Positions 7,141 to 15,245 are shown, counted from the first letter of the stretch. The stretch is DNA of 32,444 nucleotides from Cohnella sp. CFH 77786 (GCF_019400745.1 NZ_WJIB01000029.1:1-32444); one strand, 5' to 3'. Notes: generated by a model from the sequence alone, not told the origin. A program made the numbers and translations.

Positions 7141-8580
7141 CTACCCCTTCAAACGCTCCATCAGCAGCTTGTTGACGAGCCCGGGGTTCGCTTTGCCTTT
7201 CGTTTCCTTCATGATCTGCCCGACGAGGAAGCCGATCGCCTTGTCCTTGCCTCCGCGGAAATCCTCCACGGATTGCGGATTGGCGGCGATGACCGCGTCG
7301 ACGATGGCGAGAATGGCCCCTTCGTCGCTGATTTGCACGAGCCCCTGCTCCTCGACGATTTGCTGCGGGGACTTGCCGGTTTCGACCATGCCCTTGAACA
7401 CGGTTTTCGCGATTTTGGTGCTGATGGTGCCTTTCTCGATCAATTGGATCATCTCGCCGAGCCCTTGGCCGGTGATCTTGACGTCTTCGAACTCGAGGTT
7501 ATTCGCGTTCAAGTAGGCGAGCAGCTCGCCCATGATCCAGTTGGCGGAAGCTTTGGCATCCGACGTGTAGCGCAGGCTGTCTTCGAAGAAGTCGGCCAGC
7601 TTCATGGACGCCGTCAGCACGCCCGCGTCGTAGGAGGACAACCCGTACTCCTGAATGTACCGGGCTTGCCGGGCGTCCGGCAACTCCGGAATCGAGGCGC
7701 GGACGCGCGCTTTCCATTCTTCGTCGATATGCACGCGGACGAGGTCCGGATCCGGGAAGTAGCGATAATCGTGGGCTTCTTCCTTGCCTCTCATGCTGAA
7801 TGTTTTGCCCTGCGACTCGTCCCAGCGCCTGGTTTCCTGCACGACGGCGCCGCCGCTCTCGAGCACGTCGGCTTGGCGCATCTGCTCGTATTCAAGCCCG
7901 CGCTGCACGCCCCGGAAGGAGTTCATGTTCTTGAGCTCGGCACGCGTGCCGAATTCCTTCTGGCCGTAAGGACGGAGGCTGATGTTGGCGTCGCAGCGCA
8001 GCGATCCCTGCTCCATCTTCACGTCCGAAACGTCGCAGTACTGCATGATCGCTTTCAATTTTTCCAAATAGGCTTTGGCTTCCTCCGGAGAACGGATATC
8101 CGGCTCGGACACGATCTCGAGGAGCGGCGTACCGACGCGGTTGAAGTCGACCAAAGAGGCATATCCGCCCTCCACATGCGTCAGCTTGCCCGCGTCTTCC
8201 TCCAGGTGCAAGCGGGTAATGCCGATCCGCTTCGCGACCCCGTTCACTTCGATGTCGATCCAGCCGTTCCGGCCGATCGGCTGGTCGTATTGCGAGATTT
8301 GGTACGCCTTCGGGGAGTCGGGATAGAAATAGTTTTTGCGGTCGAACTTGCACCAATCGGCGATCTCGCAATTGATGGCCATGGCGGCTTTCATCGCGTA
8401 TTCGACGGCCTGGCGGTTCAGCACCGGCAGCACGCCGGGATGGCCGAGGCAGACCGGGCACGTGTGCGTATTGGGCGGAGCGCCGAAAGAGGTCGAGCAG
8501 CCGCAGAATATTTTCGAATTCGTGTGAAGCTCGACGTGCACTTCCAGCCCGACGACGGTTTCGTATTTGTTCATGGACAT
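7141..8580 (-). CDS. gatB: Asp-tRNA(Asn)/Glu-tRNA(Gln) amidotransferase subunit B
   Basis: A 479-residue GatB, full length for the family. GatB binds mischarged Glu-tRNA(Gln) or Asp-tRNA(Asn), phosphorylates the carboxylate with ATP and receives ammonia from GatA. Visible are the N-terminal YETVVGLEVHVEL signature, the zinc-binding cysteines C26, C28, C41 and C44, the family signature around LVDFNRVGTPLLEIVSEPD, and the C-terminal YqeY-like tRNA-binding domain (about 330-479). It is the last gene of gatC-gatA-gatB and starts 15 bases after the gatA stop. The organism therefore probably uses the indirect route for Gln-tRNA and possibly Asn-tRNA. Confidence 0.98.
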   Translation of the reverse strand: MSMNKYETVVGLEVHVELHTNSKIFCGCSTSFGAPPNTHTCPVCLGHPGVLPVLNRQAVEYAMKAAMAINCEIADWCKFDRKNYFYPDSPKAYQISQYDQPIGRNGWIDIEVNGVAKRIGITRLHLEEDAGKLTHVEGGYASLVDFNRVGTPLLEIVSEPDIRSPEEAKAYLEKLKAIMQYCDVSDVKMEQGSLRCDANISLRPYGQKEFGTRAELKNMNSFRGVQRGLEYEQMRQADVLESGGAVVQETRRWDESQGKTFSMRGKEEAHDYRYFPDPDLVRVHIDEEWKARVRASIPELPDARQARYIQEYGLSSYDAGVLTASMKLADFFEDSLRYTSDAKASANWIMGELLAYLNANNLEFEDVKITGQGLGEMIQLIEKGTISTKIAKTVFKGMVETGKSPQQIVEEQGLVQISDEGAILAIVDAVIAANPQSVEDFRGGKDKAIGFLVGQIMKETKGKANPGLVNKLLMERLKG

Positions 8581-8595
8581 GTCTGTCGGACCTCC

Positions 8596-10056
8596 TTAGG
8601 AAAGCGCCGGACGGCGGAGATGGTGATCGGTATGGGACTCATAGGCGTGGGCCGCGCGAAGCACGGTCGTCTCGTCGAACGGTTTCCCGATGATTTGCAG
8701 GCCGACCGGCAAGCCGTCCGCGAAACCGCAAGGCACGCTGATCGCCGGAACGCCGGCCAAGCTGACCGGAATCGTCACGATGTCGTTCAGGTACATCGTC
8801 AGCGGATCGCCGACCTGCTCGCCGATCCGGAACGCCGGCGTCGGAGCGGTCGGGCCGATAATCAGGTCGTACTTCTCGAACGCCAGATCGAAATCGCGCT
8901 TGATCAGCGTCCGGACCTTCTGGGCTTTCAAATAGTAGGCGTCGTAGTAGCCGGAACTTAGGGCGTACGTGCCCAGCATGATGCGGCGTTTGACCTCGGA
9001 ACCGAAGCCTTGGCTGCGCGACCGGCGGTACAGGTCCAGCAAATTGTCCGGGTTCTCCGCGCGCACGCCGTAACGGACCCCGTCGAACCTCGCCAGGTTG
9101 GAGGATGCTTCCGAGGAAGCGAGCAAATAATAAGTCGCGACGGCGTATTCCGTATGCGGCAGGGAGATTTCTTCCCATACGGCGCCCATCGATTCGAACA
9201 CTTTCAGGGCTTCCGAGACCCGTTCTTTCACGCGGGGATCGATCCCTTCCCCGAGGTATTCCTTCGGCACTCCGATGCGGAGCCCGCGAACATCGCCGGT
9301 CAGCGCGGCGGTATAGTCCGGAATGTCTACGTTCGCGGACGTGGAATCCAGCTCGTCATGGCCGGCGATCGCTTGGAGGACGTACGCGGCGTCTTCGACG
9401 TTCTTGGTGATCGGGCCGATCTGGTCCAGCGAAGAAGCGAACGCGACGAGACCGAAACGGGAAACGAGCCCGTAAGTCGGCTTCAAGCCGACCACGCCGC
9501 AATAGGCGGCGGGTTGGCGGATGGAGCCGCCCGTATCGGAGCCGAGCGCGAAATACACTTGGCCGGCCGCGACCGCAGCCGCGGAGCCTCCGCTGGAGCC
9601 GCCCGGAACGTGGGCCGGCGACCAAGGGTTGCGGACGGCGCGGTAAGCCGAGTTCTCGTTCGAGCCGCCCATCGCGAATTCGTCCATGTTGAGTTTGCCG
9701 ACGGTCACCGACTGCGCCGAACGGAGTTTTTTCACGACCGTGGCGTCGTAAATCGGAATATGGTTATCCAAGAAACGGCTGGCGCAGGTCGTGCGGAGCC
9801 CTTCCGTGACCATGTTGTCCTTGATGCCGGCAGGCAGGCCGAACAGAATGCCCCGCTCTCCGCCCGCCGCCAGTCGGTCGTCGAGAGAACGCGCCGTTTT
9901 CCGGGCACCCTCTTCATCCAGCGTCAGGAAAGCGCCGAGCTCCCCGTCCGTATCCGCAATCCGTTTCAAGGATGCCTCCGTCAGCTCGGACACCGACAAT
10001 TCCTTGTGCGCCAGCTTATTATGTATATCCGTCAACCGCAGGTCAAAAAGCGACAA
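8596..10056 (-). CDS. gatA: Asp-tRNA(Asn)/Glu-tRNA(Gln) amidotransferase subunit A
   Basis: A 486-residue amidase-signature enzyme that hydrolyses glutamine and channels ammonia to GatB. The Ser-cisSer-Lys triad is present: K79 (GIKDN), S154 (PGGSSGGSAA) and S178 (SDTGGSIR), at the same numbering as in Staphylococcus GatA. The reading frame stays open far upstream (to 10281), but this overlaps gatC. The TTG at 10056 starts the typical MSLFDLRL sequence and follows AAGGAGG by about eight bases, so it is the real start. Adjacent genes are gatC upstream and gatB downstream. Confidence 0.97.
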   Translation of the reverse strand: MSLFDLRLTDIHNKLAHKELSVSELTEASLKRIADTDGELGAFLTLDEEGARKTARSLDDRLAAGGERGILFGLPAGIKDNMVTEGLRTTCASRFLDNHIPIYDATVVKKLRSAQSVTVGKLNMDEFAMGGSNENSAYRAVRNPWSPAHVPGGSSGGSAAAVAAGQVYFALGSDTGGSIRQPAAYCGVVGLKPTYGLVSRFGLVAFASSLDQIGPITKNVEDAAYVLQAIAGHDELDSTSANVDIPDYTAALTGDVRGLRIGVPKEYLGEGIDPRVKERVSEALKVFESMGAVWEEISLPHTEYAVATYYLLASSEASSNLARFDGVRYGVRAENPDNLLDLYRRSRSQGFGSEVKRRIMLGTYALSSGYYDAYYLKAQKVRTLIKRDFDLAFEKYDLIIGPTAPTPAFRIGEQVGDPLTMYLNDIVTIPVSLAGVPAISVPCGFADGLPVGLQIIGKPFDETTVLRAAHAYESHTDHHLRRPALS

Positions 10057-10102
10057 AACAGGTTCCTCCTTCATTCCACCGGTAAAATGGGTAGCGCGAG
10101 CT

Positions 10103-10390
10103 TTATTCCAAAACCGCGGGCACTTTGAACTGTCCGTCTTCTTCGTCCGGCGCGTTCGCCAGCACCTTCTCGATCGGCCAAGACGGCCGCGCTTCGTCTT
10201 CCCGCATGACGTTCGCCAGAGGAAGAACGTGGCTGGTCGGCTCCACGTCGGACGTGTCCAACTCGCCCAGCTTCTCGGCATATTTCAGAATGGCGTTTAA
10301 TTGGCCGGTGAACTGCTCCTTCTCTTCTGCGGACAAATCCAGCCTCGCCAGATTGGCGACATGCTCGACGTCTTTCACGGTAATGCTCAT
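10103..10390 (-). CDS. gatC: Asp-tRNA(Asn)/Glu-tRNA(Gln) amidotransferase subunit C
   Basis: The 95-residue GatC subunit, which wraps around the GatA-GatB interface and stabilises the complex. It begins MSITVKDVEHVANLARLDL, typical of the family, and ends with the conserved FKVPAVLE. The ATG at 10390 is preceded by a GGGGGA site; the longer open frame reaching 10561 has no family similarity and crosses the promoter. First gene of the operon. Confidence 0.97.
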   Translation of the reverse strand: MSITVKDVEHVANLARLDLSAEEKEQFTGQLNAILKYAEKLGELDTSDVEPTSHVLPLANVMREDEARPSWPIEKVLANAPDEEDGQFKVPAVLE

Positions 10391-10435
10391 GGCCGAAATC
10401 CCCCTTGCCTGTTCCGATAGGTAGTCATTCCTATC

Positions 10436-10464
10436 ATTATATCGGACTGCCTGGACATTCTCAA
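10436..10464 (-). promoter_or_regulatory. gatCAB promoter
   Basis: On the minus strand: -35 TTGAGA (10459-10464), 17-base spacer, perfect -10 TATAAT (10436-10441). It is 45 bases upstream of the gatC start and divergent from the EAL gene. Confidence 0.85.
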
Positions 10465-10553
10465 TGACGGCAAGCGGAGCGGGAATACATATCCCCTCGT
10501 TCCGGGTAATACTAATGAACATTACGATTCCGTCCGGAAGGGAGGAAATAACC

Positions 10554-11609
10554 GTGAACAAGCCGCCCGTTGCCGCATCCGCGGCGCCGCTTCGGGACGA
10601 GGGCTTGGTCGAGTTCGCCGCGGACGGCTTGGATGCCTGTCCGAGGCTTCACGACACGATCCGGAACGCCGGCGGAGATGACGAACAAAACAGCTCCCTG
10701 GACGGCACGTCATTCCGATTCGGCAGCTATCGTCAGCTGTTGACGCTGCTGCATCGCCTGCAGAAGGAACTTCTCCGCGAAGAAACGGACCGGATCCGGT
10801 TCCGATTCCAGTATGGGGAAAATCCTCTCCCTTGGTCCCCTCTCTCCAGCCTGTTCGAAACGGTGGGGGGACGCGGGGTAACCGAATATATCCTGCACCG
10901 GTATTTTACGACGCATCTGCAGCCGATCGTGCAGCCGAACGGACAAATCGTCGGCTACGAGTGCCTGCTTCGGCCGCTTCCCGAGCAAGCGCCTTTCCGT
11001 CCTTCCGAGTTGTTCGAGAAAGCCCGCAAAATCGGCCAGCATTCGTTCCTCGACCGGGAAGCCCGGCATGCGGCCATCCGCATGAGCTCGTCCCACTTGC
11101 CCGCCGGAATGAAGCGTTTCGTCAACTTTCTGCCTTCATCTCTCTATTGCACGGAGACTTGCCTTCGGGGGACCTTCGAAGCGATCGAGGAAACGGGAAC
11201 GGATCCCGCGGATATCGTGTTCGAAGTGGCGGAGACAGAACGGCTGGACCATCCGGAGATGTGGAGCATCTTCGATCAATACCGGCGGCGCGGCATCCGG
11301 CTGGCGGTGGACGATTCCGGAGCTGACGGCGACAACTTCGGGCTCATCGAGGGCTTGAAGCCGGATTACGTGAAGTTGGACCGAAATTGGGTCAGCGGGT
11401 GCGACCGGGATCCGGAAAAACAGCGCCATATCGAAAACCTCCTCGAACGCGCCGCCCGCTTCCATGGGGTCGTTCTGGCCGAAGGCGTCGAGCGGGAGCC
11501 GGAATGGCACTGGCTGCGCCAGGCCGGTGTCCCGCTGTTCCAAGGCTATTTGTTCGGGTTGGCCGCTCCGGTACCGGCACCTGCGGCGCGTACGCTGTCG
11601 AGGATTTGA
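10554..11609 (+). CDS. EAL-domain protein, likely c-di-GMP phosphodiesterase
   Basis: A 351-residue soluble protein with a poorly conserved N-terminal 115 residues and a C-terminal EAL domain (about 118-345). The EAL motif reads ECL (YECLLRP). Other conserved positions can be seen: FEVAETE, VDDSGADGDNFG (in place of the usual DDFGTGYS), LKPDYVKLDR, LAEGVE and FQGYLFG. Most metal- and substrate-binding acidic residues are therefore kept and hydrolysis of c-di-GMP is plausible, though the DDFG loop is altered. No GGDEF, PAS or transmembrane segment is seen. The GTG at 10554 has GGGAGG eight bases upstream; the ATG codons at 10464 and 10515 lack a good site. Confidence 0.85.
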   Translation: MNKPPVAASAAPLRDEGLVEFAADGLDACPRLHDTIRNAGGDDEQNSSLDGTSFRFGSYRQLLTLLHRLQKELLREETDRIRFRFQYGENPLPWSPLSSLFETVGGRGVTEYILHRYFTTHLQPIVQPNGQIVGYECLLRPLPEQAPFRPSELFEKARKIGQHSFLDREARHAAIRMSSSHLPAGMKRFVNFLPSSLYCTETCLRGTFEAIEETGTDPADIVFEVAETERLDHPEMWSIFDQYRRRGIRLAVDDSGADGDNFGLIEGLKPDYVKLDRNWVSGCDRDPEKQRHIENLLERAARFHGVVLAEGVEREPEWHWLRQAGVPLFQGYLFGLAAPVPAPAARTLSRI

Positions 11610-11680
11610 ATACGGCGGGAAAAAACGCTGAAGTACGAAATTCCGTTAATGCGTCGCGCTTACCGGTTCATTATCGAAGA

Positions 11681-11716
11681 AAAAAAGCCGGGCCGACATA
11701 TCGTCGGCACCGGCCC
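11681..11716 (-). terminator. Strong terminator behind the IDEAL-like gene
   Basis: A GCCGG/CCGGC and CCGAC/GTCGG stem around an ATATC loop. On the minus strand it is followed by seven T, so it ends the transcript of the gene at 11720-12100. On the plus strand the tail is weak, but it may also stop the EAL transcript. Confidence 0.85.
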
Positions 11717-11719
11717 TTC

Positions 11720-12100
11720 TTATATCCAAGCTTTCAAATTCACTTGCCGGATAAACTCCTCCCGGCTGAGCACTTCTTTATCGCTTGCCTCGTGCGCCTC
11801 GTCTTCCTGATTGCCGCGCACGATTCGGTTAAACAATTCTTCGTTGCGGGTCGCGAGAGCGAAATCGATCAAGGCTTCCCTCTCGATGCGCTCCGCTTCC
11901 AGCTCGAGAAGCGTTTCTTCCAATTCCACGTCCGACGCAGGGACATAGAATTGCCGATTGGCCTTGGGCACGCGGATAATATATTCGAATGCGCTGTCGT
12001 TATTGCGGTCGTAGGCGATCACGTAGCCGTATTCCCCGATCGGCAGATTCTGCTCGAATCGGTCCCCGACGATGATGACCTTTTCTCCCAGTTTCAGCAC
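11720..12100 (-). CDS. Conserved hypothetical protein with IDEAL-like segment
   Basis: A 126-residue soluble protein. Residues 1-60 form a beta-rich module (LKLGEKVIIVGDRF, GEYGYVIAYDR, YIIRVPKA) that looks like a small SH3/KOW-type barrel. After an acidic helix, EREALIDFALATRNEELF resembles the IDEAL domain of Bacillales. It ends in the striking segment FIRQVNLKAWI. I recall similar Paenibacillus hypotheticals, but no function is known to me. The frame is open up to 12169, but the GTG at 12100 follows GGGAGGGGGAG and lies downstream of the promoter at 12141-12169. Monocistronic. Confidence 0.75.
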   Translation of the reverse strand: MLKLGEKVIIVGDRFEQNLPIGEYGYVIAYDRNNDSAFEYIIRVPKANRQFYVPASDVELEETLLELEAERIEREALIDFALATRNEELFNRIVRGNQEDEAHEASDKEVLSREEFIRQVNLKAWI

Positions 12101-12140
12101 GCCGTTCTCCCCCTCCCTGTTTGAACGCGGTGTTACCTTC

Positions 12141-12169
12141 ATCCTACTAAAAACGCCCCCGCTATGCAA
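12141..12169 (-). promoter_or_regulatory. Promoter of the IDEAL-like gene
   Basis: On the minus strand: -35 TTGCAT (12164-12169), 17-base spacer, -10 TAGGAT (12141-12146). It is 41 bases upstream of the GTG start. Confidence 0.6.
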
Positions 12170-12211
12170 ATGGGAAGAAAGCCGATGGAACCCAGGCGGT
12201 TTTGAGACCTC

Positions 12212-12427
12212 TCAGTCGCTTGAGGACAGCTTGCGTCTCCTCCACCAAATCAGTAATGCATAGGCGATGGTCGGCCACGGGAATTGGATCATTCCCCATA
12301 ATCCCCAGAACCACGCTTTCCCGCCGCGTCTTCTCGCATGCAGAAACAGACATGTGCCTTGCGCCAGCAAGATCATGGCAACCGGCACCAAGATCGGCCA
12401 AGCCTGACTCGCGGTTAGAGCTTTCAT
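12212..12427 (-). CDS. Sigma-Y anti-sigma component-like membrane protein
   Basis: A 71-residue protein with two transmembrane helices (about 11-31 and 40-62) and the motif LHARRRGGKAWFWGLWGMIQFP, here quoted in part as GGKAWFWGLWG, of the PLDc_N-like family. Proteins of this kind are annotated as components of the sigma-Y anti-sigma complex (YxlD/YxlE region in Bacillus). The ATG at 12427 overlaps the stop of the upstream yxlC-like gene as ATGA and has AGGAGG upstream, so the two are translationally coupled. A longer frame to 12610 is only overlap with yxlC. Third gene of the sigma operon. Confidence 0.75.
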   Translation of the reverse strand: MKALTASQAWPILVPVAMILLAQGTCLFLHARRRGGKAWFWGLWGMIQFPWPTIAYALLIWWRRRKLSSSD

Positions 12428-12771
12428 GGAGTCGTCCTCCTGCCGCCGCTGCGCGCGATACGTTTGATTTCCCCGACGAGCCAGGGGATTCCGGCAACGG
12501 CAGCCGCCGCTTGGAACATCCAAAACAAGGGCGGCATGCCCGTAACCAGCAGCAGCATCAAACCCATCGCCGGTATCGCAATCGACCACAAAATCGCCAA
12601 ATCCCGCCATAGTTTACGTTTCGCCAGCCGTTTGCGTTCCCGCACGAGCGCCGTCCAGGCAGAAAGCGGTGCCGGTTCGACCGCGAAAGCATCGTCCAAA
12701 CGCGCCCAAGTCTCTTTCATCGCTTGTATCGTGTCATCTTCCCGCTTGGTTTCGTCCGATCGCACCGTCAA
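12424..12771 (-). CDS. yxlC: YxlC-like anti-sigma-Y factor
   Basis: A 115-residue protein with a charged cytoplasmic N-terminus (about 1-60, including WARLDDAF and RERKRLAKRKLWRD) and two transmembrane helices (about 62-82 and 88-106). Position and topology match YxlC, which together with small membrane partners holds sigma-Y inactive. The TTG at 12771 overlaps the sigma gene's TGA as TTGA and has GGAGG ten bases upstream, inside the last codons of sigY. The next in-frame ATG (12720) would give 98 residues and is the alternative start. Assignment rests on context and topology more than on sequence. Confidence 0.65.
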   Translation of the reverse strand: MTVRSDETKREDDTIQAMKETWARLDDAFAVEPAPLSAWTALVRERKRLAKRKLWRDLAILWSIAIPAMGLMLLLVTGMPPLFWMFQAAAAVAGIPWLVGEIKRIARSGGRRTTP

Positions 12772-13289
12772 ACGTTCCACTCCTCCCGGATTTTCTTGAT
12801 CGCATGATGAATACGGGACTTGACCGTACCCGGCGCCACCGACATCATGTCTCCGATTTCTTCGTACGTATAGCCGCAGTAATGCTTGAGAACGAGCGGG
12901 GTGCGGACTTCCTCGGGAAGGGCGGACAGCATCTCGTTCAGCTCCGTCCATTCTCCGCCCCTTGACAGCGTCTCGAAACGGAAGGCTCCGCTGCGGGTCT
13001 CTTCCGTCACGTACCTCCGCTCCGTACGGCGCTTGCGAAGCAGATCCAGGTACAACCGGGTGCCGATCGTGATCAGCCAAGACGAGAACTTGGAGCTCCC
13101 GTCGTAACGTTCATAATGCTCGATGGCCCGCACCATCGTCTCTTGCGCCAAATCTTCCGCCAAGGTCCTATCCATGGTTGCTTTGATCAAATAGTGAAAG
13201 ACGATTCCGTAATGCTCGCGCAACAGTTCGGCCAGCTCTTCATCGGATGAAATTCCGGCGGAGGAACGTTTGCGAATAGGGTCAGACAT
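12768..13289 (-). CDS. sigY: ECF sigma factor, sigma-Y type
   Basis: A 173-residue extracytoplasmic-function sigma factor. Region 2 spans about 22-90 (YLIKATMDRTLAEDLAQETM, then SSWLITIGTRLYLDLLRKR) and region 4 about 118-168 (LSALPEEVRTPLVLKHYCG, TYEEIGDMM, GTVKSRIHHAIKKI). Length and the downstream pair of small membrane proteins are those of Bacillus sigY-yxlC-yxlDE. Region 4 would recognise the -35 element. The ATG at 13289 has AGGAG nine bases upstream; the open frame up to 13415 crosses the likely promoter. A TGAACG-N16-CGTA sequence upstream suggests autoregulation. Exact sigma subgroup is inferred. Confidence 0.85.
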   Translation of the reverse strand: MSDPIRKRSSAGISSDEELAELLREHYGIVFHYLIKATMDRTLAEDLAQETMVRAIEHYERYDGSSKFSSWLITIGTRLYLDLLRKRRTERRYVTEETRSGAFRFETLSRGGEWTELNEMLSALPEEVRTPLVLKHYCGYTYEEIGDMMSVAPGTVKSRIHHAIKKIREEWNV

Positions 13290-13348
13290 GAATACGGGCT
13301 CCTGCCTTCCTGGAATTTCTCTCCCGTTTGATTCCGGAGTACCGGTAA

Positions 13349-13374
13349 TACGTCCGTCGATGCCGATTCGTTCA
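13349..13374 (-). promoter_or_regulatory. Candidate sigma-Y autoregulatory promoter
   Basis: On the minus strand: TGAACG (13369-13374), 16 bases, CGTA (13349-13352). This resembles the TGAACG-N16-CGTC promoter I recall for Bacillus sigma-Y. It lies 60 bases upstream of the sigma gene start, where an autoregulatory ECF promoter is expected. Confidence 0.5.
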
Positions 13375-13469
13375 TGAGAGTCTGAAAGAAATTCGTTTGC
13401 TTTCACGTGAACCAAGAAAGACCGCTTGCGCGGTTCTGCTTCCTCAATTATACCTACAGCTCACCTAAG

Positions 13470-13833
13470 GTTTTCGCAAAATAACGTCTCCGGAAGTCAC
13501 TACAGCGCTCGGAGCCGGGGATTTCGCAAAATAACGTCTCCGGAAGTCACTACAGCGCTCGTAGTCGAGGATTTCGCAAAATAACGTCTCCGGAAGTCAC
13601 TACAGCGCCTGTAGTCGGGGATTTCGCAAAAATAACGTCTCCGGAAGTCACTACAGCGCTCGGAGTCGGGGATTTCGCAAAATAACGTCTCCGGAAGTCA
13701 CTACAGCGCCCGTAGTCGAGGATTTCGCAAAATAACGTCTCCGGAAGTCACTACAGCGCCCGTAGTCGGGGATTTCGCAAAAATAACGTCTCCGGAAGTC
13801 ACTACTGCGTTTGTTGTTGTTGTGGAGGGTTTC
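13470..13833. repeat. 50-bp tandem minisatellite, seven units plus a decayed one
   Basis: Seven head-to-tail units start at 13470, 13520, 13570, 13620, 13671, 13721 and 13771. A core of about 39 bases (GATTTCGCAAAATAACGTCT, then CCGGAAGTCACTACAGCGC) is almost invariant, apart from an extra A in two units. The last 10-12 bases vary (TCGGAGCCGGG, TCGTAGTCGAG, CTGTAGTCGGG, CCGTAGTCGAG and similar). The last unit decays after CACTAC into a TTG-rich stretch. ACTAC in the core can pair with GTAGT in most variable tails. The interval 13375-13982 contains no convincing gene. Confidence 0.97.
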
Positions 13834-13982
13834 GCAGCAAGACGAGCAGAACAAGAACGGGAGCGCCAATACCGTAAACGGCTCCCCTCTCGCTTCCCTA
13901 AAACCACTCTCTGGAAACTTATCATTTCTAACATGTCAAGTAAAAACGACTTCGTCTTCCTGGAACAAAATCTGAATGATGC

Positions 13983-14021
13983 AAAAAGACTGCCCCTCGT
14001 CCAATGACGATCGGAGCAGTC
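13983..14021 (-). terminator. Terminator of the M24 peptidase gene
   Basis: On the minus strand a GACTGC...GCAGTC stem with an inner CGTC/GACG pairing, followed by TTTTT. It lies 16 bases after the stop codon. Confidence 0.8.
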
Positions 14022-14036
14022 CTGTTAACAGCTTAG

Positions 14037-15245
14037 TCAAGATACGGGAATTTCATACAGCTTCTCCGGCGACAAGGTTAACGGCCTGCAGCCGTTCTCC
14101 GTGATGAGATACGTGTTCTCGATCCCGACGACTCCAAGACCCGGAAACGTAAACTTCGGCTCGACCGCGATCACCATGCCGGCCTCCAGCGGCTCCCGGA
14201 ATCCGCGCGCCAATACGGGCCATTCATCGATTTCCAGCCCGATGCCATGACCCAGGAACTTCACCTGATCCCGGCCATAGCCCATGAAATGGTCGGCCAA
14301 TCCCGCCTCCGCGGCCATCGTTAGCGATATTTCGTAAAGGATTTCCGGCGCGACGCCGGGCCTAAGCTCCGCCTCCGCCCGGCGCAGGATCGAAACGGAC
14401 GCGTCGTATGCCGCTCTGAGGGCTGGGGGCAAAGACCCGATCACGGCAGTACGCGTCTGATCGATCGTATACCCGTCGATGCAGCAGCCGATATCGATGA
14501 GGATCGGTTCGTTACGTCCGATCGGGCGGAGGCTGGAGCTCTGCGGAACGGCAGGCGTGAGTCCCCTGCCGCCGGCCGGTCCGTCGAAGCAGGTCGGCTC
14601 CGCCGCCGCATCACCGGCCGCCACCATGCCGGTCGCCAGCTCCTGGTTGTATCCCCGCATCCGCATCAGGCCGGCGTGTCCGGCGTTTCTCATGACCCCT
14701 TCGATGATGGCCATGAGCTCCAGCTCCGTCATGCCTTCCCGCAGCCGGCGAAGCCCCTCTTCCAACGCATCGGAAGCCGCTCGAGCCGCTTTCCCGATCG
14801 CGGCGATCTCGAGCGGGGATTTGACGCTTCGGATCCGGCGAAGCAGGGAAGAAGCATCCGTCCATGCCGCCATGGGGACGGCATCGATGAGCTTGAGATA
14901 GAGCTGCGCGGGCAGCACGTCCAGATCCGCGCCGATGGCAAGCCGGTTTCCCTCTTCGAACAAAGCAGCATAGTCGGCGGCCAGACGGCTGCCGAATTGC
15001 CGCAGCGATCCGAGCTCGGCGGTGCGGACCGCCGATTCCTGCTGAGCGCGGGCGATGCTGCGCCGAACGTAATACGTCGGCTCGCCTTGGGCGGGTACGA
15101 ACAAATAGCCGCTCTGCATCGAGCCGGTGAAATAGTAGATCCCGACGTTCTGGGTGACCAGGCAGCCGGCCATCCCTTCGTCCGACATCGACCGCTGGAG
15201 GAATTGAATTCGTCTCCATGATTCCGTTTCTGGCCAAGCCGTCAT
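14037..15245 (-). CDS. M24 family metallopeptidase (Xaa-Pro peptidase-like)
   Basis: A 402-residue protein with a creatinase/prolidase N-terminal domain (about 10-140) and a pita-bread M24 catalytic domain (about 145-395). The five dinuclear metal ligands are present: D251 (IDIGCCIDGY), D262 (TIDQTRT), H333 (LGHGIGLEIDEWP), E362 (AVEPKF) and E376 (GIENTYLIT). Members cleave the N-terminal residue from Xaa-Pro peptides; substrate specificity here is not determinable. The ATG at 15245 follows GGAG by nine bases; the longer frame to 15278 would overlap the -10 box. It has its own promoter (15277-15306) and terminator and is not part of the adjacent tad operon. Confidence 0.92.
   Translation of the reverse strand: MTAWPETESWRRIQFLQRSMSDEGMAGCLVTQNVGIYYFTGSMQSGYLFVPAQGEPTYYVRRSIARAQQESAVRTAELGSLRQFGSRLAADYAALFEEGNRLAIGADLDVLPAQLYLKLIDAVPMAAWTDASSLLRRIRSVKSPLEIAAIGKAARAASDALEEGLRRLREGMTELELMAIIEGVMRNAGHAGLMRMRGYNQELATGMVAAGDAAAEPTCFDGPAGGRGLTPAVPQSSSLRPIGRNEPILIDIGCCIDGYTIDQTRTAVIGSLPPALRAAYDASVSILRRAEAELRPGVAPEILYEISLTMAAEAGLADHFMGYGRDQVKFLGHGIGLEIDEWPVLARGFREPLEAGMVIAVEPKFTFPGLGVVGIENTYLITENGCRPLTLSPEKLYEIPVS

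Noticed and set aside
7135..8961. 608-residue open frame on the plus strand
   Set aside because: Antisense to gatB and the end of gatA, which are certain; rich in Arg/His/Val/Asp in the shadow pattern and lacking any recognised motif.
8596..10281. GatA starting at 10281 (561 residues)
   Set aside because: The N-terminal 75 residues are out-of-frame gatC sequence; the TTG at 10056 has an ideal Shine-Dalgarno and gives the family's N-terminus and active-site numbering.
13470..13833. CRISPR array
   Set aside because: The 'repeat' would be about 39 bases with 'spacers' of only 10-12 bases that are nearly identical to one another, and no cas genes are in the window. It is a minisatellite.
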